A stretch of DNA of 64,000 nt, from assembly GCA_963822695.1 (NCBI GenBank), contig CAWGJH010000024.1, positions 248,001 to 312,000 of the forward strand, written 5' to 3'. Below the pieces are notes generated by a model. The model was not told where the DNA came from and made no database searches. It worked only from the letters and a program-made list of their open reading frames with translations. The DNA is from GCA-003244245 sp963822695 (lineage in GTDB: Bacteria > Actinomycetota > Actinomycetes > Mycobacteriales > Pseudonocardiaceae). Made by a program: the position numbers and the translations under genes. Of the stretch, positions 23,216 to 31,043 are shown one piece after another (position 1 is the first letter of the stretch; each line of letters begins with the position of its first letter).

Positions 23216-23506
23216 TTGATCACCGAGATCGTGGCTGACTGGCCCGAACCAGGTGAGCTTGTCTACATCGAGCGCCGGGGCGAGAGGTACGCGGTGCGGC
23301 GCCTCGGTGCCGATGGGGTCTTTCCCATGCCGGCACCGGGTGAGTCGCTGCCCGATGCCTGGATTTACTACGGCGGGTGGCAGGCACACCATCGCGACGA
23401 CATGTCGAAGTTTTTCGATGACCTGTTCGCCGAGATGGAGGCAGCGGCCGGGGGTCATGATCGTTGCCGCTGGTCGGTGGATGACCCCTGGCCGCACGCG
23501 CACTAA
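23216..23506 (+). CDS. Small conserved protein of the hydrogenase operon
   Basis: 96 residues from TTG 23216 (GGAG four bases upstream). An in-frame CTG at 23201, behind GGGAGG, would add MNRSE and may be the natural start. The sequence ADWPEPGELVYIERRGERYA, LPDAWIYYGGWQAHHRDDMS and KFFDDLFAEMEAAAG is acidic and aromatic-rich with no membrane segment or metal motif. It sits 36 bp after hypE. I do not recognise the family; a role linked to the hydrogenase is inferred only from position. Confidence 0.65.
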   Translation: MITEIVADWPEPGELVYIERRGERYAVRRLGADGVFPMPAPGESLPDAWIYYGGWQAHHRDDMSKFFDDLFAEMEAAAGGHDRCRWSVDDPWPHAH

Positions 23507-23546
23507 ATCACGCGCACTACATCACGGGCACTGAAGTCGAGGCGCG

Positions 23547-24611
23547 ATGGTCTACCGCATCCGCACGTCGGACCGAACGGCATTCAAGCGCTGCCGCCGA
23601 GAATGGGACCTGAGTTCACGTAACCGGCAGAACCTCGAACCGATCCCCGGTACGGGCCCGATCGACCTGACTCAGGCAGTGCGTGATGCGCTTGCGGTGT
23701 ACTACTTCCCCGGGATGTGGGAGTGGGACAGATCCATCGTGCAGCCTCTGATGCATCAGGCTCTGGACCGTTCGGTGCGCGGCCAGGCGGAGGCCGACGA
23801 CCAGACCCTGCAGGAGACGCTGGACCGGGGCCATGCGCTGCTCGACGCCTATGCCGCCTGGGCACCGACGGTTGACCGCTTCACGCCGTTGCGCGTTGAG
23901 ACCGACTTCGAGGTGAACGTTCCCGACCCGGCGACTCCCGGCGCCTACCTCGTGACCCCGGCCGGTGCGGAGATTCGGTATTGCGACCGTATTGACCTGC
24001 TTGCCATCGATTCCGAGGACGCCTACTGGGTCATCCAGCACCGGCTGGTCACCGATTCCTGGGCTGATCACGACGTACTCCAGCTGGATGAGCGGACGAT
24101 CGCGTGGTCCTGGGCGTGGCCACAGTTCTACCTCGGGATGCAGATCACGGGCACGGTGTACAACGAGATCCATGCCGACGCAGCCGAGCTGGACACGAAG
24201 GCCCCGCGGCCTGCGGGACACACGCAGGTGCGACACCGCCGGATGTATGCCCGTAGTGGCACCGTCTCTGGCGAACGGTTGGATGCCGAGGGTACCGACA
24301 CGTTCCGCCGCACCCGGATCCGGCGCGGCGAGGCTGAGCTGGCGGCAGCCGGCGTGGATCTGGCTGCCGAGGCCCGCACCGCCACCAGTGCGAACCTTGA
24401 AATCTATCCGAGCCCGGCGCCAGGAGTGTGCGCGCGCTGCGCCTATCGTCCCCCATGCCTGGTACTGAACCAGGGTGGTGAGGTCAGCGCCGAACTGTCG
24501 AGATCCTACCGGCACCGCGCGCCGGAGCCCATCCAGGAAGGGCGGCTCGGCGGTGTGACCTGGTCGATGAACCGCGGTGCCGCACCCCCCCGGTGGCCGT
24601 CCCGGTCATGA
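23547..24611 (+). CDS. Degenerate PD-(D/E)XK (Cas4/AddB-like) iron-sulfur protein
   Basis: 354 residues from ATG 23547. C16 in FKRCRREWDL and C295, C298, C304 in CARCAYRPPC reproduce the spacing of the four 4Fe-4S cysteines of Cas4 and AddB nucleases (one N-terminal, then CxxC-x5-C). The nuclease core is recognisable: CDRIDLLAIDS (D150) and the Q-motif WPQFYLGMQ (Q193, Y195). Where active enzymes have [D/E]xK after VV/VI, this protein has VIQHRLV, so two catalytic residues seem lost. It is the last plus-strand gene of the hydrogenase set and ends six bases into the convergent zinc-ribbon gene. It may bind nucleic acid or simply carry an Fe-S cluster. Confidence 0.7.
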   Translation: MVYRIRTSDRTAFKRCRREWDLSSRNRQNLEPIPGTGPIDLTQAVRDALAVYYFPGMWEWDRSIVQPLMHQALDRSVRGQAEADDQTLQETLDRGHALLDAYAAWAPTVDRFTPLRVETDFEVNVPDPATPGAYLVTPAGAEIRYCDRIDLLAIDSEDAYWVIQHRLVTDSWADHDVLQLDERTIAWSWAWPQFYLGMQITGTVYNEIHADAAELDTKAPRPAGHTQVRHRRMYARSGTVSGERLDAEGTDTFRRTRIRRGEAELAAAGVDLAAEARTATSANLEIYPSPAPGVCARCAYRPPCLVLNQGGEVSAELSRSYRHRAPEPIQEGRLGGVTWSMNRGAAPPRWPSRS

Positions 24612-24836
24612 CGCCAACCCCATACCGGTATCGCCAACGCCGAACTCGGTATCGTGCCACCACCGGTGCAAGCAGCTGGGGCACTGAAGGAACACGAGCC
24701 GCGTCTCATTGGCCAACAGATACCGCCAGTGCACATCGCAGGTGATCCCCACCGCACAGGTCGCGCAGCCGTCATCGCAGCAGCGGGGGCAGGGCAGCCA
24801 CGCGCGGCGGCCCAGGTCGGCGTCATGGTCGAGCAT
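24606..24836 (-). CDS. Small cysteine-rich (zinc-ribbon-like) protein
   Basis: 76 residues from ATG 24836, with a strong GAGGAGG nine bases upstream. Cysteine pairs: LPCPRCCDDGCATC, ITCDVHWRYLL and FLQCPSCLHRWWHDTEFG, enough for two metal sites. There is no membrane segment. The final W-W-H-D region resembles small actinobacterial zinc-ribbon proteins of unknown function. The open frame extends far upstream to 25262, but that part shows no recognisable domain. It is convergent with the hydrogenase operon and may mark its right boundary. Confidence 0.65.
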   Translation of the reverse strand: MLDHDADLGRRAWLPCPRCCDDGCATCAVGITCDVHWRYLLANETRLVFLQCPSCLHRWWHDTEFGVGDTGMGLAS

Positions 24837-24915
24837 CGCACACGCCCTCCTCGCAGAGCAGATCGTGTATGGATAGCCTGCGGAGGTGGTCAGTCGGGCT
24901 TGGTCGTGACCAGGC

Positions 24916-25701
24916 TCACCCGTCGCTGTGAGCAAGCCCACTGCCCGCAAGATTCGCATCAAAGAAGCTGTTGTAGGCGTCCAGCGCTCCGCTGCGCAGG
25001 TCCTGGTCCTCAGGGTTCCATGAGGCCAGTGGGAGCAAGACCGGTACCGCGTCTCCAGGGCGGCGACGTGACAGCAGATCCAGCACCAGGCGGACAAGCA
25101 AGATCGTCTTTCCGGCACCCGGATCCCCAAGGACAACCAGCCGCCCGGTCGGCACCCGGTCGAGCACATCAACAAGGCCATTGTCGGTCCCGGTAAGCCC
25201 AGCCGGATCGTTGGCCCAAGTCCCGCCTCGTGGTCCCGGCCAACCGGGGCCGGTGGTGGCAAGCCTGACCAGCGCCGGCCAGTCTGCGACTAAATCCGGG
25301 TCCGCTGGATCCCATCGCACCGACATCGGGTAAGGATCGTTGAGTTGACGCAACTCCGCCTCGTCGTTCCACTGGCGCTTGACCGCGACCGCCAAGCGAT
25401 CCGCGACCCCTGCCAGATCCGGATCACCGACGGGAGCCTTCGCGTGTTGGTCCGGGCCGGACAGCCCCGACACCAACACCGCAAGACATACTGTTACCGC
25501 CTCCAAGACAACAAGAGAAAGCCACGGATGCGTTCGCACCAGCTCCAACCAGCCCGGCCACCGGTGCTGGGCCAACGCCGCGTTCGTGGCTAACACCACC
25601 AGCAAGGTAACGGGCAGCTGTCCACCAGCGACGGCCGCCAACAGCCGACGTCGCCTCACGAAGCCGCGCGGTAGAGGGTCCGCCCGGGCGATCCTGCCCA
25701 T
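24916..25701 (-). pseudogene. C-terminally truncated NACHT-type ATPase
   Basis: 261 residues from ATG 25701. Two membrane segments (residues 18-42 LLAAVAGGQLPVTLLVVLAT and 58-82) precede a linker (VADRLAVAVKRQWNDEAELRQLNDPYP) and a NACHT domain start with Walker A GDPGAGKT. Reading matches the family through LPLASWNPEDQDL, then about 26 unrelated residues follow to a stop. Full-length relatives are about 600-800 residues with Walker B, sensor and repeat regions; all of these are missing. The gene therefore looks cut off at about position 25010, probably by a deletion. NACHT proteins are often defence genes. Confidence 0.75.
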
Positions 25702-25781
25702 GGTGACCTCCGACGGTCGGAAACAGGCTCGGGTGATGTAGCAGACGTCCAGGCGGGTGTTGGGTTCCCCGTGTCGGACAC

Positions 25782-26195
25782 TCAGGATTCTTCGAGCCAG
25801 TTCTCCACCGCGAGCCCGGGGACACGGTCAAAATGACGCACATTGCCGGTCGCGACCGTCAGCTCATTCGCGAGTGCAATCGAGGCGATCCGGAGGTCTG
25901 GTTCGGCGAGTGGTTGCCCCGCCTGTTCCAGGGTCGCCCGAAGGCCGCCGTAGGTGTGTGCTGCGACCTCATCGAAGGGCAGCCCCACTCCAGCGTCGTG
26001 AATGAGGTGTTGGACACGTTCGACGAGCCGGGCGTTGCGACGGCGCGTCGCGCCGTAGATCAGCTCGCCCACCGTGATGGCCGTGGTGAACTGACACTCA
26101 GCGGGAGTCGCCGCCAACCGTCGGATGAGATGAAGCGGCGGTGCGGGCTTGAGCACGGCACTGATCACATCCGTGTCCAGGCAGTAACCGGTCAC
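25782..26195 (-). CDS. VapC-type PIN-domain toxin
   Basis: 137 residues from GTG 26195. PIN acidic residues: D7 and D9 in CLDTDVIS, E45 in TVGELIYGA, and D in LAEPDLRIASIALAN with the closing TGNVRHFDRVPGL. PIN toxins are Mg-dependent ribonucleases, often cleaving tRNA. The start overlaps the antitoxin stop (GTGA), the standard arrangement. The active-site acids appear intact, so the toxin is likely functional. Confidence 0.9.
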   Translation of the reverse strand: MTGYCLDTDVISAVLKPAPPLHLIRRLAATPAECQFTTAITVGELIYGATRRRNARLVERVQHLIHDAGVGLPFDEVAAHTYGGLRATLEQAGQPLAEPDLRIASIALANELTVATGNVRHFDRVPGLAVENWLEES

Positions 26196-26470
26196 GGTAG
26201 TGGGGGAGCCGGTCGGTCGATGGCCTGCTGCCGAGTCTCGACGACCTCCGCCATGTCCTCATCGATTGTGTCCCATTCAGCCAGTGCCCCAGCGACGGCC
26301 GCAAAGCCGACGGGCTTGTGATCACTGTGACGGGCCCGCTGAGGCGGTACCAGCGCGACCGTCGGACGTCCTCTGTTGAGGATCACAAAGGACTCCCCAC
26401 GACTGACCCGCTTGGCAAGCTCAGAGAACCTGCGCTTGGCTTCCGCGACACCCACTTCTTCAACCGACAT
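26192..26470 (-). CDS. Phd/YefM-type antitoxin of VapC
   Basis: 92 residues from ATG 26470. The N-terminal Phd/YefM DNA-binding fold is clear (VGVAEAKRRFSELAKRVSRG, SFVILNRGRPTVALVPP); the C-terminal 40 residues are the toxin-binding tail. It is the first gene of the pair and probably represses its own promoter. Confidence 0.88.
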   Translation of the reverse strand: MSVEEVGVAEAKRRFSELAKRVSRGESFVILNRGRPTVALVPPQRARHSDHKPVGFAAVAGALAEWDTIDEDMAEVVETRQQAIDRPAPPLP

Positions 26471-26585
26471 GTCCTGAGGCCACCTCCGACTCTTTGTGAC
26501 ACCAGGATAGCTGTCGGCAGCCGAGCGACGAGCTACTGGCCGACATCGTTGACCTCGACGTGGCTTGAGCTTCTACAGTCGAGCC

Positions 26586-27599
26586 ATGGCCTCGAACCCG
26601 TTGCGATACGAACCCTACGACGCCTCCGTGGGAGTCCCGAATGTGGTGGTGGACGGCTCGCCCAACGCCTCGACGGTCCTGACACTGTCCCATTGGCCCC
26701 GGTTGCCAGCACCGAACGGACTCGCCGACGACCTGTCCGCCCAGATGGCGTTCCGCTACCTCGACAGCGGCGCCACGTTGCATGGGAACGCCGAGGTGGT
26801 GACCAACAATCACTTCGACCAGGACGGCCTCATCAGCGTGTACGCCCTGAGCCGACCCGATGACGCACTCGCTCGTCGCACCCTGCTCGAAGACGTCGCC
26901 GCCGCGGGAGACTTCGCGACCTACCGTGACCGGCGCGCCGCACGCCTGTCGATGGTCATCGCCGCTTTTGCCGATCCCGAACGCTCACCGCTCGCCCCAC
27001 TCCCTGACGATCACGGTGGAACAGCTACCGCGCTGCTCTATACAGATCTGCTTGGACGGCTCCCGGAACTGGTCGACAAGCTCGACACCTACCGGAATCT
27101 GTGGGAGGACGAGGATCGACAACTCACATCCAGCGAGCACATCCTCGCCACCGGGGCTGCGGTGATCGACGAGCACGCCGGGGTGGACCTCGCCGTGGTG
27201 ACGATCGACGAGACGGTGGGTGCGTTGTCAGGACACCGCTTCACCGGTGGCGGCTGGTTCGACGGCATTCACCCGATGGCGCTGCACAACGCGACCGAAC
27301 GCTTCGCCGTGCTGCTGATCCGCGGGCGCAGCTACCAATTCACCTACCGCTATGAGACCTGGGTGCAGTACCGCTCCCGCCGACCACGGCCCCGCGTCGA
27401 CCTCACCGCGTTGGCCGATCGGCTCACCGAGCGCGAGACAGCTGGCGTGACCTGGAGCGCTGACCCGGTCGGTTCCCTGACACCGCAGCTGAGCCCCATT
27501 GGCAATAATCGGGAATCCTCGATCCCCGCAGCCGAGGTCGTATCCTGCGTCATCGAGCACCTGACCATGGCCGCTCCCGCCTGGGACCCCTACCCGTGA
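26586..27599 (+). CDS. DUF6687-like protein
   Basis: 337 residues from ATG 26586 (MASNPLRYEPYDA). The sequence VPNVVVDGSPNASTVLTLSHWPRLPAPNGLADDLSAQM, with NNHFDQDGLISVYAL, suggests a DHH-like or otherwise acidic hydrolase-type motif (NNHFDQDG), but no family is proven. I recall DUF6687 with this start. The aromatic-rich C-terminal part (FRYRYETWVQYRSR-like stretch near residue 255) has no membrane segment. It stands alone between the VapBC pair and a Phd/RelE pair; a defence role is possible but unsupported. Confidence 0.65.
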   Translation: MASNPLRYEPYDASVGVPNVVVDGSPNASTVLTLSHWPRLPAPNGLADDLSAQMAFRYLDSGATLHGNAEVVTNNHFDQDGLISVYALSRPDDALARRTLLEDVAAAGDFATYRDRRAARLSMVIAAFADPERSPLAPLPDDHGGTATALLYTDLLGRLPELVDKLDTYRNLWEDEDRQLTSSEHILATGAAVIDEHAGVDLAVVTIDETVGALSGHRFTGGGWFDGIHPMALHNATERFAVLLIRGRSYQFTYRYETWVQYRSRRPRPRVDLTALADRLTERETAGVTWSADPVGSLTPQLSPIGNNRESSIPAAEVVSCVIEHLTMAAPAWDPYP

Positions 27600-27673
27600 A
27601 ACCGCTCGCGCTCCCCAAGCGGTCACGAGGTACGAGAGTGGTGCCAACCATGCCCAACATGTAAATTCTGTGC

Positions 27674-27988
27674 ATGACTGCTTCCCAGCCGCGCGAGCCG
27701 TACGGCGATGTTGAGATCACCGTGACCGATGCCCGGAGCAAGCTACCCGAACTGATCGACACTCAGATCCGCGACGGGGGGGTCGTGTACCTCACGCGGT
27801 ACGGCCGGCGGGTCAGTGCTGTGGTGCCGGCCGAGGTCGCCGAGCGGTTCGAGCGCGGGGAGGACATCTACTGGTCGCGTCGGGCGGCCGAGGTACTGGA
27901 CCGCAACGAACCGACCGTGTCCTGGGAGGAGGCAATCACCGAACTGGAGATCGGCGACGCCGGAACCGGTGCCCGTAGCAGCCGGTGA
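27674..27988 (+). CDS. Phd/YefM-type antitoxin (RelE partner)
   Basis: 104 residues from ATG 27674. The N-terminal Phd fold reads VEITVTDARSKLPELIDTQI, VVYLTRYGRRVSAVVPAEVAERF. The tail includes WEEAITELEIGDAG. Its stop overlaps the toxin start (GTGA). It should neutralise and co-repress with the RelE protein downstream. Confidence 0.85.
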   Translation: MTASQPREPYGDVEITVTDARSKLPELIDTQIRDGGVVYLTRYGRRVSAVVPAEVAERFERGEDIYWSRRAAEVLDRNEPTVSWEEAITELEIGDAGTGARSSR

Positions 27989-28278
27989 ACCGATACCAGA
28001 TCAAGATCACCCGCGACGCCCTGCGCGCCCTGGCGAAGCTGGACAAGCCGGTCCGCCGCCGCGTCCAGGCCGCCATCGAGGCGCTCGGCGAGCAACCCCG
28101 GCCGCACGGTGTGATTGCTCTGCAGGGGCTGCCTCGTGCATACCGCATCCGGGTAGGCGACTACCGCGTGAGCTACACGATCGATGCCGGCCGCCTGGTT
28201 GTCCTGGGAGTCCGAGCTCAATCCGGTGGCGTGCCTGCGCGGTTACCTCGACGCCGTGGTCTCACCGCACCCGTATGA
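27985..28278 (+). CDS. RelE/ParE-type toxin with replaced C terminus
   Basis: 97 residues from GTG 27985. The RelE fold is present: YQIKITRDALRALAKLDKPV, IEALGEQPRPHGVIALQGLP, YRIRVGDYRVSYTIDAGRL. Family members then end with a conserved strand and HRREVY-type tail; here the frame continues VVLGVRAQSGGVPARLPRRRG, which is unrelated. The break coincides with the start of homology for the Mrr-like fragment in another frame at about 28200-28215. Loss of the C-terminal catalytic strand probably inactivates the toxin. Confidence 0.7.
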   Translation: MNRYQIKITRDALRALAKLDKPVRRRVQAAIEALGEQPRPHGVIALQGLPRAYRIRVGDYRVSYTIDAGRLVVLGVRAQSGGVPARLPRRRGLTAPV

Positions 28279-28801
28279 CTTTGAGGCGGTTCGTCCGGTC
28301 GTGCAGTTCGACCTTTCCAAGTACAAGTTCGTGGAGGAGATGGACGTGGTGGCCGGTCTCGACAGCCGCCCCAACCTGCTGGCTCTCAAACCGGTGGAGT
28401 TTGAGCACCTCATCCGTCAGCTGTTCGAGGGAATCGGTCTGAAGTCCTGGGTGACCCAGGCATCTCGGGACGACGGGGTGGACGCGGTCGCCGTCAACGA
28501 AGATCCGATCGTGGGCGGGTTGTGTGTTATCCAGGCCAAGCGGTACAGCAACATCGTCGGTCTGGAGGCGATTCACGCGTTGGCCGGGGTGATGGAGGAC
28601 AAATCCGCCGCCAAGGGCGTCCTGGTGACTACCTCCTGGGTCGGTAAGGCAAGCAGGGATTTCGCCGCTCGCAACGGCAGGATCGAGATCATCGAGGGCC
28701 GTCACCTCAAGGATATGCTCTTTGAACACTTGGACCTGGACGCACTAATCGTCGGCTTGTCAAAGCTGCCGCCCGGCTGGGACCGGAGCGACGTCTCATA
28801 G
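28184..28801 (+). pseudogene. 5'-truncated Mrr-like restriction endonuclease
   Basis: The frame from ATG 28184 encodes 205 residues. After MPAAWLS it reads as an Mrr-type protein interior: ELNPVACLRGYLDAVVSPHP, then the Mrr_cat nuclease domain LKPVEFEHLIRQLFEGIG, DDGVDAVAVNED (D), LCVIQAKRYSN (QxK) and KGVLVTTSWVGKASRDFA. The catalytic D...QxK residues are intact, but the N-terminal specificity region is missing, replaced by RelE sequence. It might still be translated from 28184. The junction marks a deletion that joined two genes. Confidence 0.7.
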
Positions 28802-28823
28802 CAGCCCATCGCCGTGCCCCAGC

Positions 28824-29123
28824 GTCCTTGTAGCGGTTCATGACAGCTCCACGCGCAGTACTCCGCTCGACGCCGAGTTCGGCGCGAGCGCCCAGACTCT
28901 GCGCCGCGTGAAGAAGTTGCCTGCGGGTGGCGGTGCTGCGGTTCAGCAGGTCCACGACGGCGAAGTCCAGGACACTTTGGTCTGCGTCAGCGTCGGCAGT
29001 CTCGGTGATCGCTCGCAACGGCGTCGTGACCCGGAACCCTTCGCGCTGCTCGATCTCGCTCCGGTCGAGGTCCGCACGGTGCAACGCGATCGCTGTGTTC
29101 CGCTGCCGGAAACCCAGTGGCAC
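28824..29123 (-). pseudogene. AbiEi-antitoxin-like remnant
   Basis: A minus-strand frame encodes LPLGFRQRNTAIALHRADLD, FRVTTPLRAITETADADADQ and FAVVDLLNRSTATRRQLLHA. The order of segments (basic strand, HRADL, VTTPLRAI, a helix) matches the interior of AbiEi-type proteins common in actinobacteria. The N-terminal winged helix is missing because the frame does not extend past about 29123, and the end is indistinct. No start with a ribosome-binding site is seen. It is best read as a remnant. Confidence 0.45.
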
Positions 29124-29182
29124 GGTCAGATGGCCCCGCGAGGGGTTAGCGCTGCTGAGAAGAGCACGGCAACTCGTGACGG

Positions 29183-29428
29183 TCAGTCTGTCGCGGGGTC
29201 CTCGTCGTTGCGGGCGACCGCGCTCACGGCCGAATTCAGGACCGCGCGGAGGGCCTGCTGGGCACGGGCGGAGAGGTCATGCGGGCCGGGTTCGGTGGTG
29301 AGCGGGCCGTACTCACCGGCGCCGATCGCGAACTCGACCAGCCCACCCTCGTACACCCGATAGTTGACCTTGGTCTTGCCGTCGATCATGACCGATGCGT
29401 AGACCAACACGCCCGAATCGCTCGTCAT
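29183..29428 (-). CDS. Small protein of unknown function, divergent from XRE regulator
   Basis: 81 residues from ATG 29428, with AGGAG seven bases upstream. The sequence MTSDSGVLVYASVMIDGKTK, VNYRVYEGGLVEFAIGAGEY and LSARAQQALRAVLNSAVSAV suggests a small beta sheet followed by an acidic helix. No metal motif or membrane segment is present. It is transcribed away from the XRE/DUF5753 gene, an arrangement common for small proteins accompanying these regulators. The 14-bp palindrome at 29510 lies between them. Confidence 0.6.
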   Translation of the reverse strand: MTSDSGVLVYASVMIDGKTKVNYRVYEGGLVEFAIGAGEYGPLTTEPGPHDLSARAQQALRAVLNSAVSAVARNDEDPATD

Positions 29429-29509
29429 GGAAGCACTCCTGGTGCGCTCCGTCACCATGCCCGTCGCATGGAGATCGTGGACGGGAAGCATGACACAGGA
29501 ATGCTGATC

Positions 29510-29523
29510 GCACAACATTGTGC
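29510..29523. promoter_or_regulatory. Palindrome GCACAACATTGTGC between divergent genes
   Basis: GCACAA-CA-TTGTGC is a perfect 6-bp inverted repeat, flanked by TGAT (29505-29508) and ATCA (29524-29527), which are also complementary. It lies 34 bp before the XRE gene and 82 bp before the divergent small gene. An autoregulatory operator of the XRE protein is a reasonable guess. Confidence 0.45.
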
Positions 29524-29556
29524 ATCACAGCTTGACAGGTAGGGCATGATGGCGTG

Positions 29557-30408
29557 ATGCCGCCCAAGTCGAAGTTGACCCTACGAGCCCAGTGGCTGGG
29601 GCAGAGCCTGCGAGAACTCCGCGACGCGACCGGCATGACGCTGGCGCAAGCCGGCGAGTACCTGCAGCGCGACGCCTCCACGGTGAGCCGGTTCGAGTCC
29701 GGCGAGTACCCGATCCGCCGCCCGGACCTGATGGCACTGCTCGACCTGTACGTCGTGTCCGATCGCCGCAAGCGCGACGGCATGCTCCGGCTGGCCGAGG
29801 ACGTGTGGCAGAAGGGTTGGTGGGACGGCTACGAGCCGGACGTCGAGCGCCAGTTCGTCGACTTCGTGTGGCTGGAGTCCCGCGCGATAGCGATCCGATC
29901 TTTCGTCACCTTGGCGGTCACCGGCCTGCTGCAAACCCGGGAGTACGCCGAGGCCATGATCACCGCTGCGGAATGGGAGGCCGAACCCGCGCAGATCGCC
30001 CGGTGGGTGCAGTTACGGATGGACCGGCAAGCCGTGCTGCGCCAGGAGGCACCGCCCCAGTTGAGCGTGATCATTGACGAGTTCGCGCTGCGGCGCGAGA
30101 TCGGTGGGCCGGGCGTGCTGCGCGACCAGCTCGCGCACCTGCTCGCCACCGCTGAGCTGCCGCAGGTGGATCTCCGGGTGCTCCCAGCGAGCCTTGGCGC
30201 GCATGCCAGCCCCAACGGGAACTTCTTGGTCTTCACCATCGCGGAACCCGACCTGGACGTCGGCTATACCGAGACCCTGGGCGGTGCGGTCTACGTGGAA
30301 CCACCGGACTCCGAACGGTTCGTCCGGGTATACGATCGCCTCCTGAACAGCGCGCTCGAGCCAGCGGAGTCCGCCAAGCTCATCCGCACCATTGGAGAGG
30401 ATCTGTAA
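29557..30408 (+). CDS. XRE-family regulator with DUF5753 (Scr1-type)
   Basis: 283 residues from ATG 29557 (GTG 29554 is one codon earlier). The N-terminal helix-turn-helix reads LGQSLRELRDATGMTLAQAG and DASTVSRFESGEYPIRRPDL; the remaining 200 residues are DUF5753 (FVDFVWLESRAIAIRSF, VTGLLQTREYAEAMI, VDLRVLPASLGAHAS, VYVEPP). These regulators pair with DUF397 proteins, and in Streptomyces such pairs (BldB/WhiJ type) affect development. The stop overlaps the DUF397 start (TAATG). Confidence 0.9.
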   Translation: MPPKSKLTLRAQWLGQSLRELRDATGMTLAQAGEYLQRDASTVSRFESGEYPIRRPDLMALLDLYVVSDRRKRDGMLRLAEDVWQKGWWDGYEPDVERQFVDFVWLESRAIAIRSFVTLAVTGLLQTREYAEAMITAAEWEAEPAQIARWVQLRMDRQAVLRQEAPPQLSVIIDEFALRREIGGPGVLRDQLAHLLATAELPQVDLRVLPASLGAHASPNGNFLVFTIAEPDLDVGYTETLGGAVYVEPPDSERFVRVYDRLLNSALEPAESAKLIRTIGEDL

Positions 30409-30644
30409 TGACCCACCCGGGCCAGGTCCTTGGCCCGGACGCTCGGGCCAAGGTCGCCTGGCGGATTAGCAGCTACAGCGACAGCGGCGGCGGAAGCTGT
30501 GTCGAGGCCGGTGCCGTGCCCGACCACACCGGCCGGGTCGCGGTGCGGCACAGTCACCACCCGGAAGACCTCGCTCTCGTCGTCGGTCGGCCCACCTGGG
30601 CGGCGTTCGTTGGCGGCGTGAAGAACGACGAGCTCGTCCCCTGA
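30408..30644 (+). CDS. DUF397 protein
   Basis: 78 residues. The conserved WRISSYSDSGGGSCVEAGAV and VAVRHSHHPEDLALVVGRPTWAAFV cover the whole DUF397 domain. It is coupled to the XRE/DUF5753 gene by a one-base overlap. DUF397 proteins act with their XRE partner, possibly like an antitoxin/toxin or effector pair; the biochemical role is not established. Confidence 0.9.
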   Translation: MTHPGQVLGPDARAKVAWRISSYSDSGGGSCVEAGAVPDHTGRVAVRHSHHPEDLALVVGRPTWAAFVGGVKNDELVP

Positions 30645-30665
30645 TCGCCGCAACTCACCGGTGAG

Positions 30666-31043
30666 TCAGGCGGGCAGGATCGGCACGTCGTAGGCGGCGA
30701 ACACGCGGTCACTCGTGACGATCGTGAGCCCCTCACATCGCGCCTGCGCGATGAGCAGCCGATCGAACGGATCCCGATGGTGGGGCGGCAGGTCACGCAC
30801 CGCGACCGCGTGCTCCCCCAGCACCGGCAGTTCGGAGAAGGACTGCAGAGTCAGGTGCTCACGCAGGTCCCCGTCCACCGTGAGCTTGCCGATCGACTGC
30901 TTGATCGCGAGTTCCCACAGCGAGGCCACCGAGACGTCGACGGAGTTTCCGGGATCTGTGATCACGGCGACGACCTCCGTCGGCAACCGTTCCGGGCTCT
31001 GCAATGACCAGAGCACCACATGGCTGTCAAGCAGCAGCCTCAC
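30666..31043 (-). CDS. VapC-type PIN-domain toxin (second pair)
   Basis: 125 residues. PIN residues: D6 in LLLDSHVVLW, E44 in SLWELAIKQSIGKL, D92/D95 in HRDPFDRLLIAQA and the final TSDRVFAAYDVPIL. This is the Phd-coupled 'LLLDTH' subclass of PIN toxins. Its start overlaps the antitoxin stop. The acids look intact, so it is likely active. It converges with the DUF397 gene, 21 bp apart. Confidence 0.9.
   Translation of the reverse strand: MRLLLDSHVVLWSLQSPERLPTEVVAVITDPGNSVDVSVASLWELAIKQSIGKLTVDGDLREHLTLQSFSELPVLGEHAVAVRDLPPHHRDPFDRLLIAQARCEGLTIVTSDRVFAAYDVPILPA

Noticed and set aside
23547..24611. Functional Cas4 of a CRISPR system
   Set aside because: The catalytic [D/E]xK residues are missing and no cas1, cas2 or repeat array is nearby.
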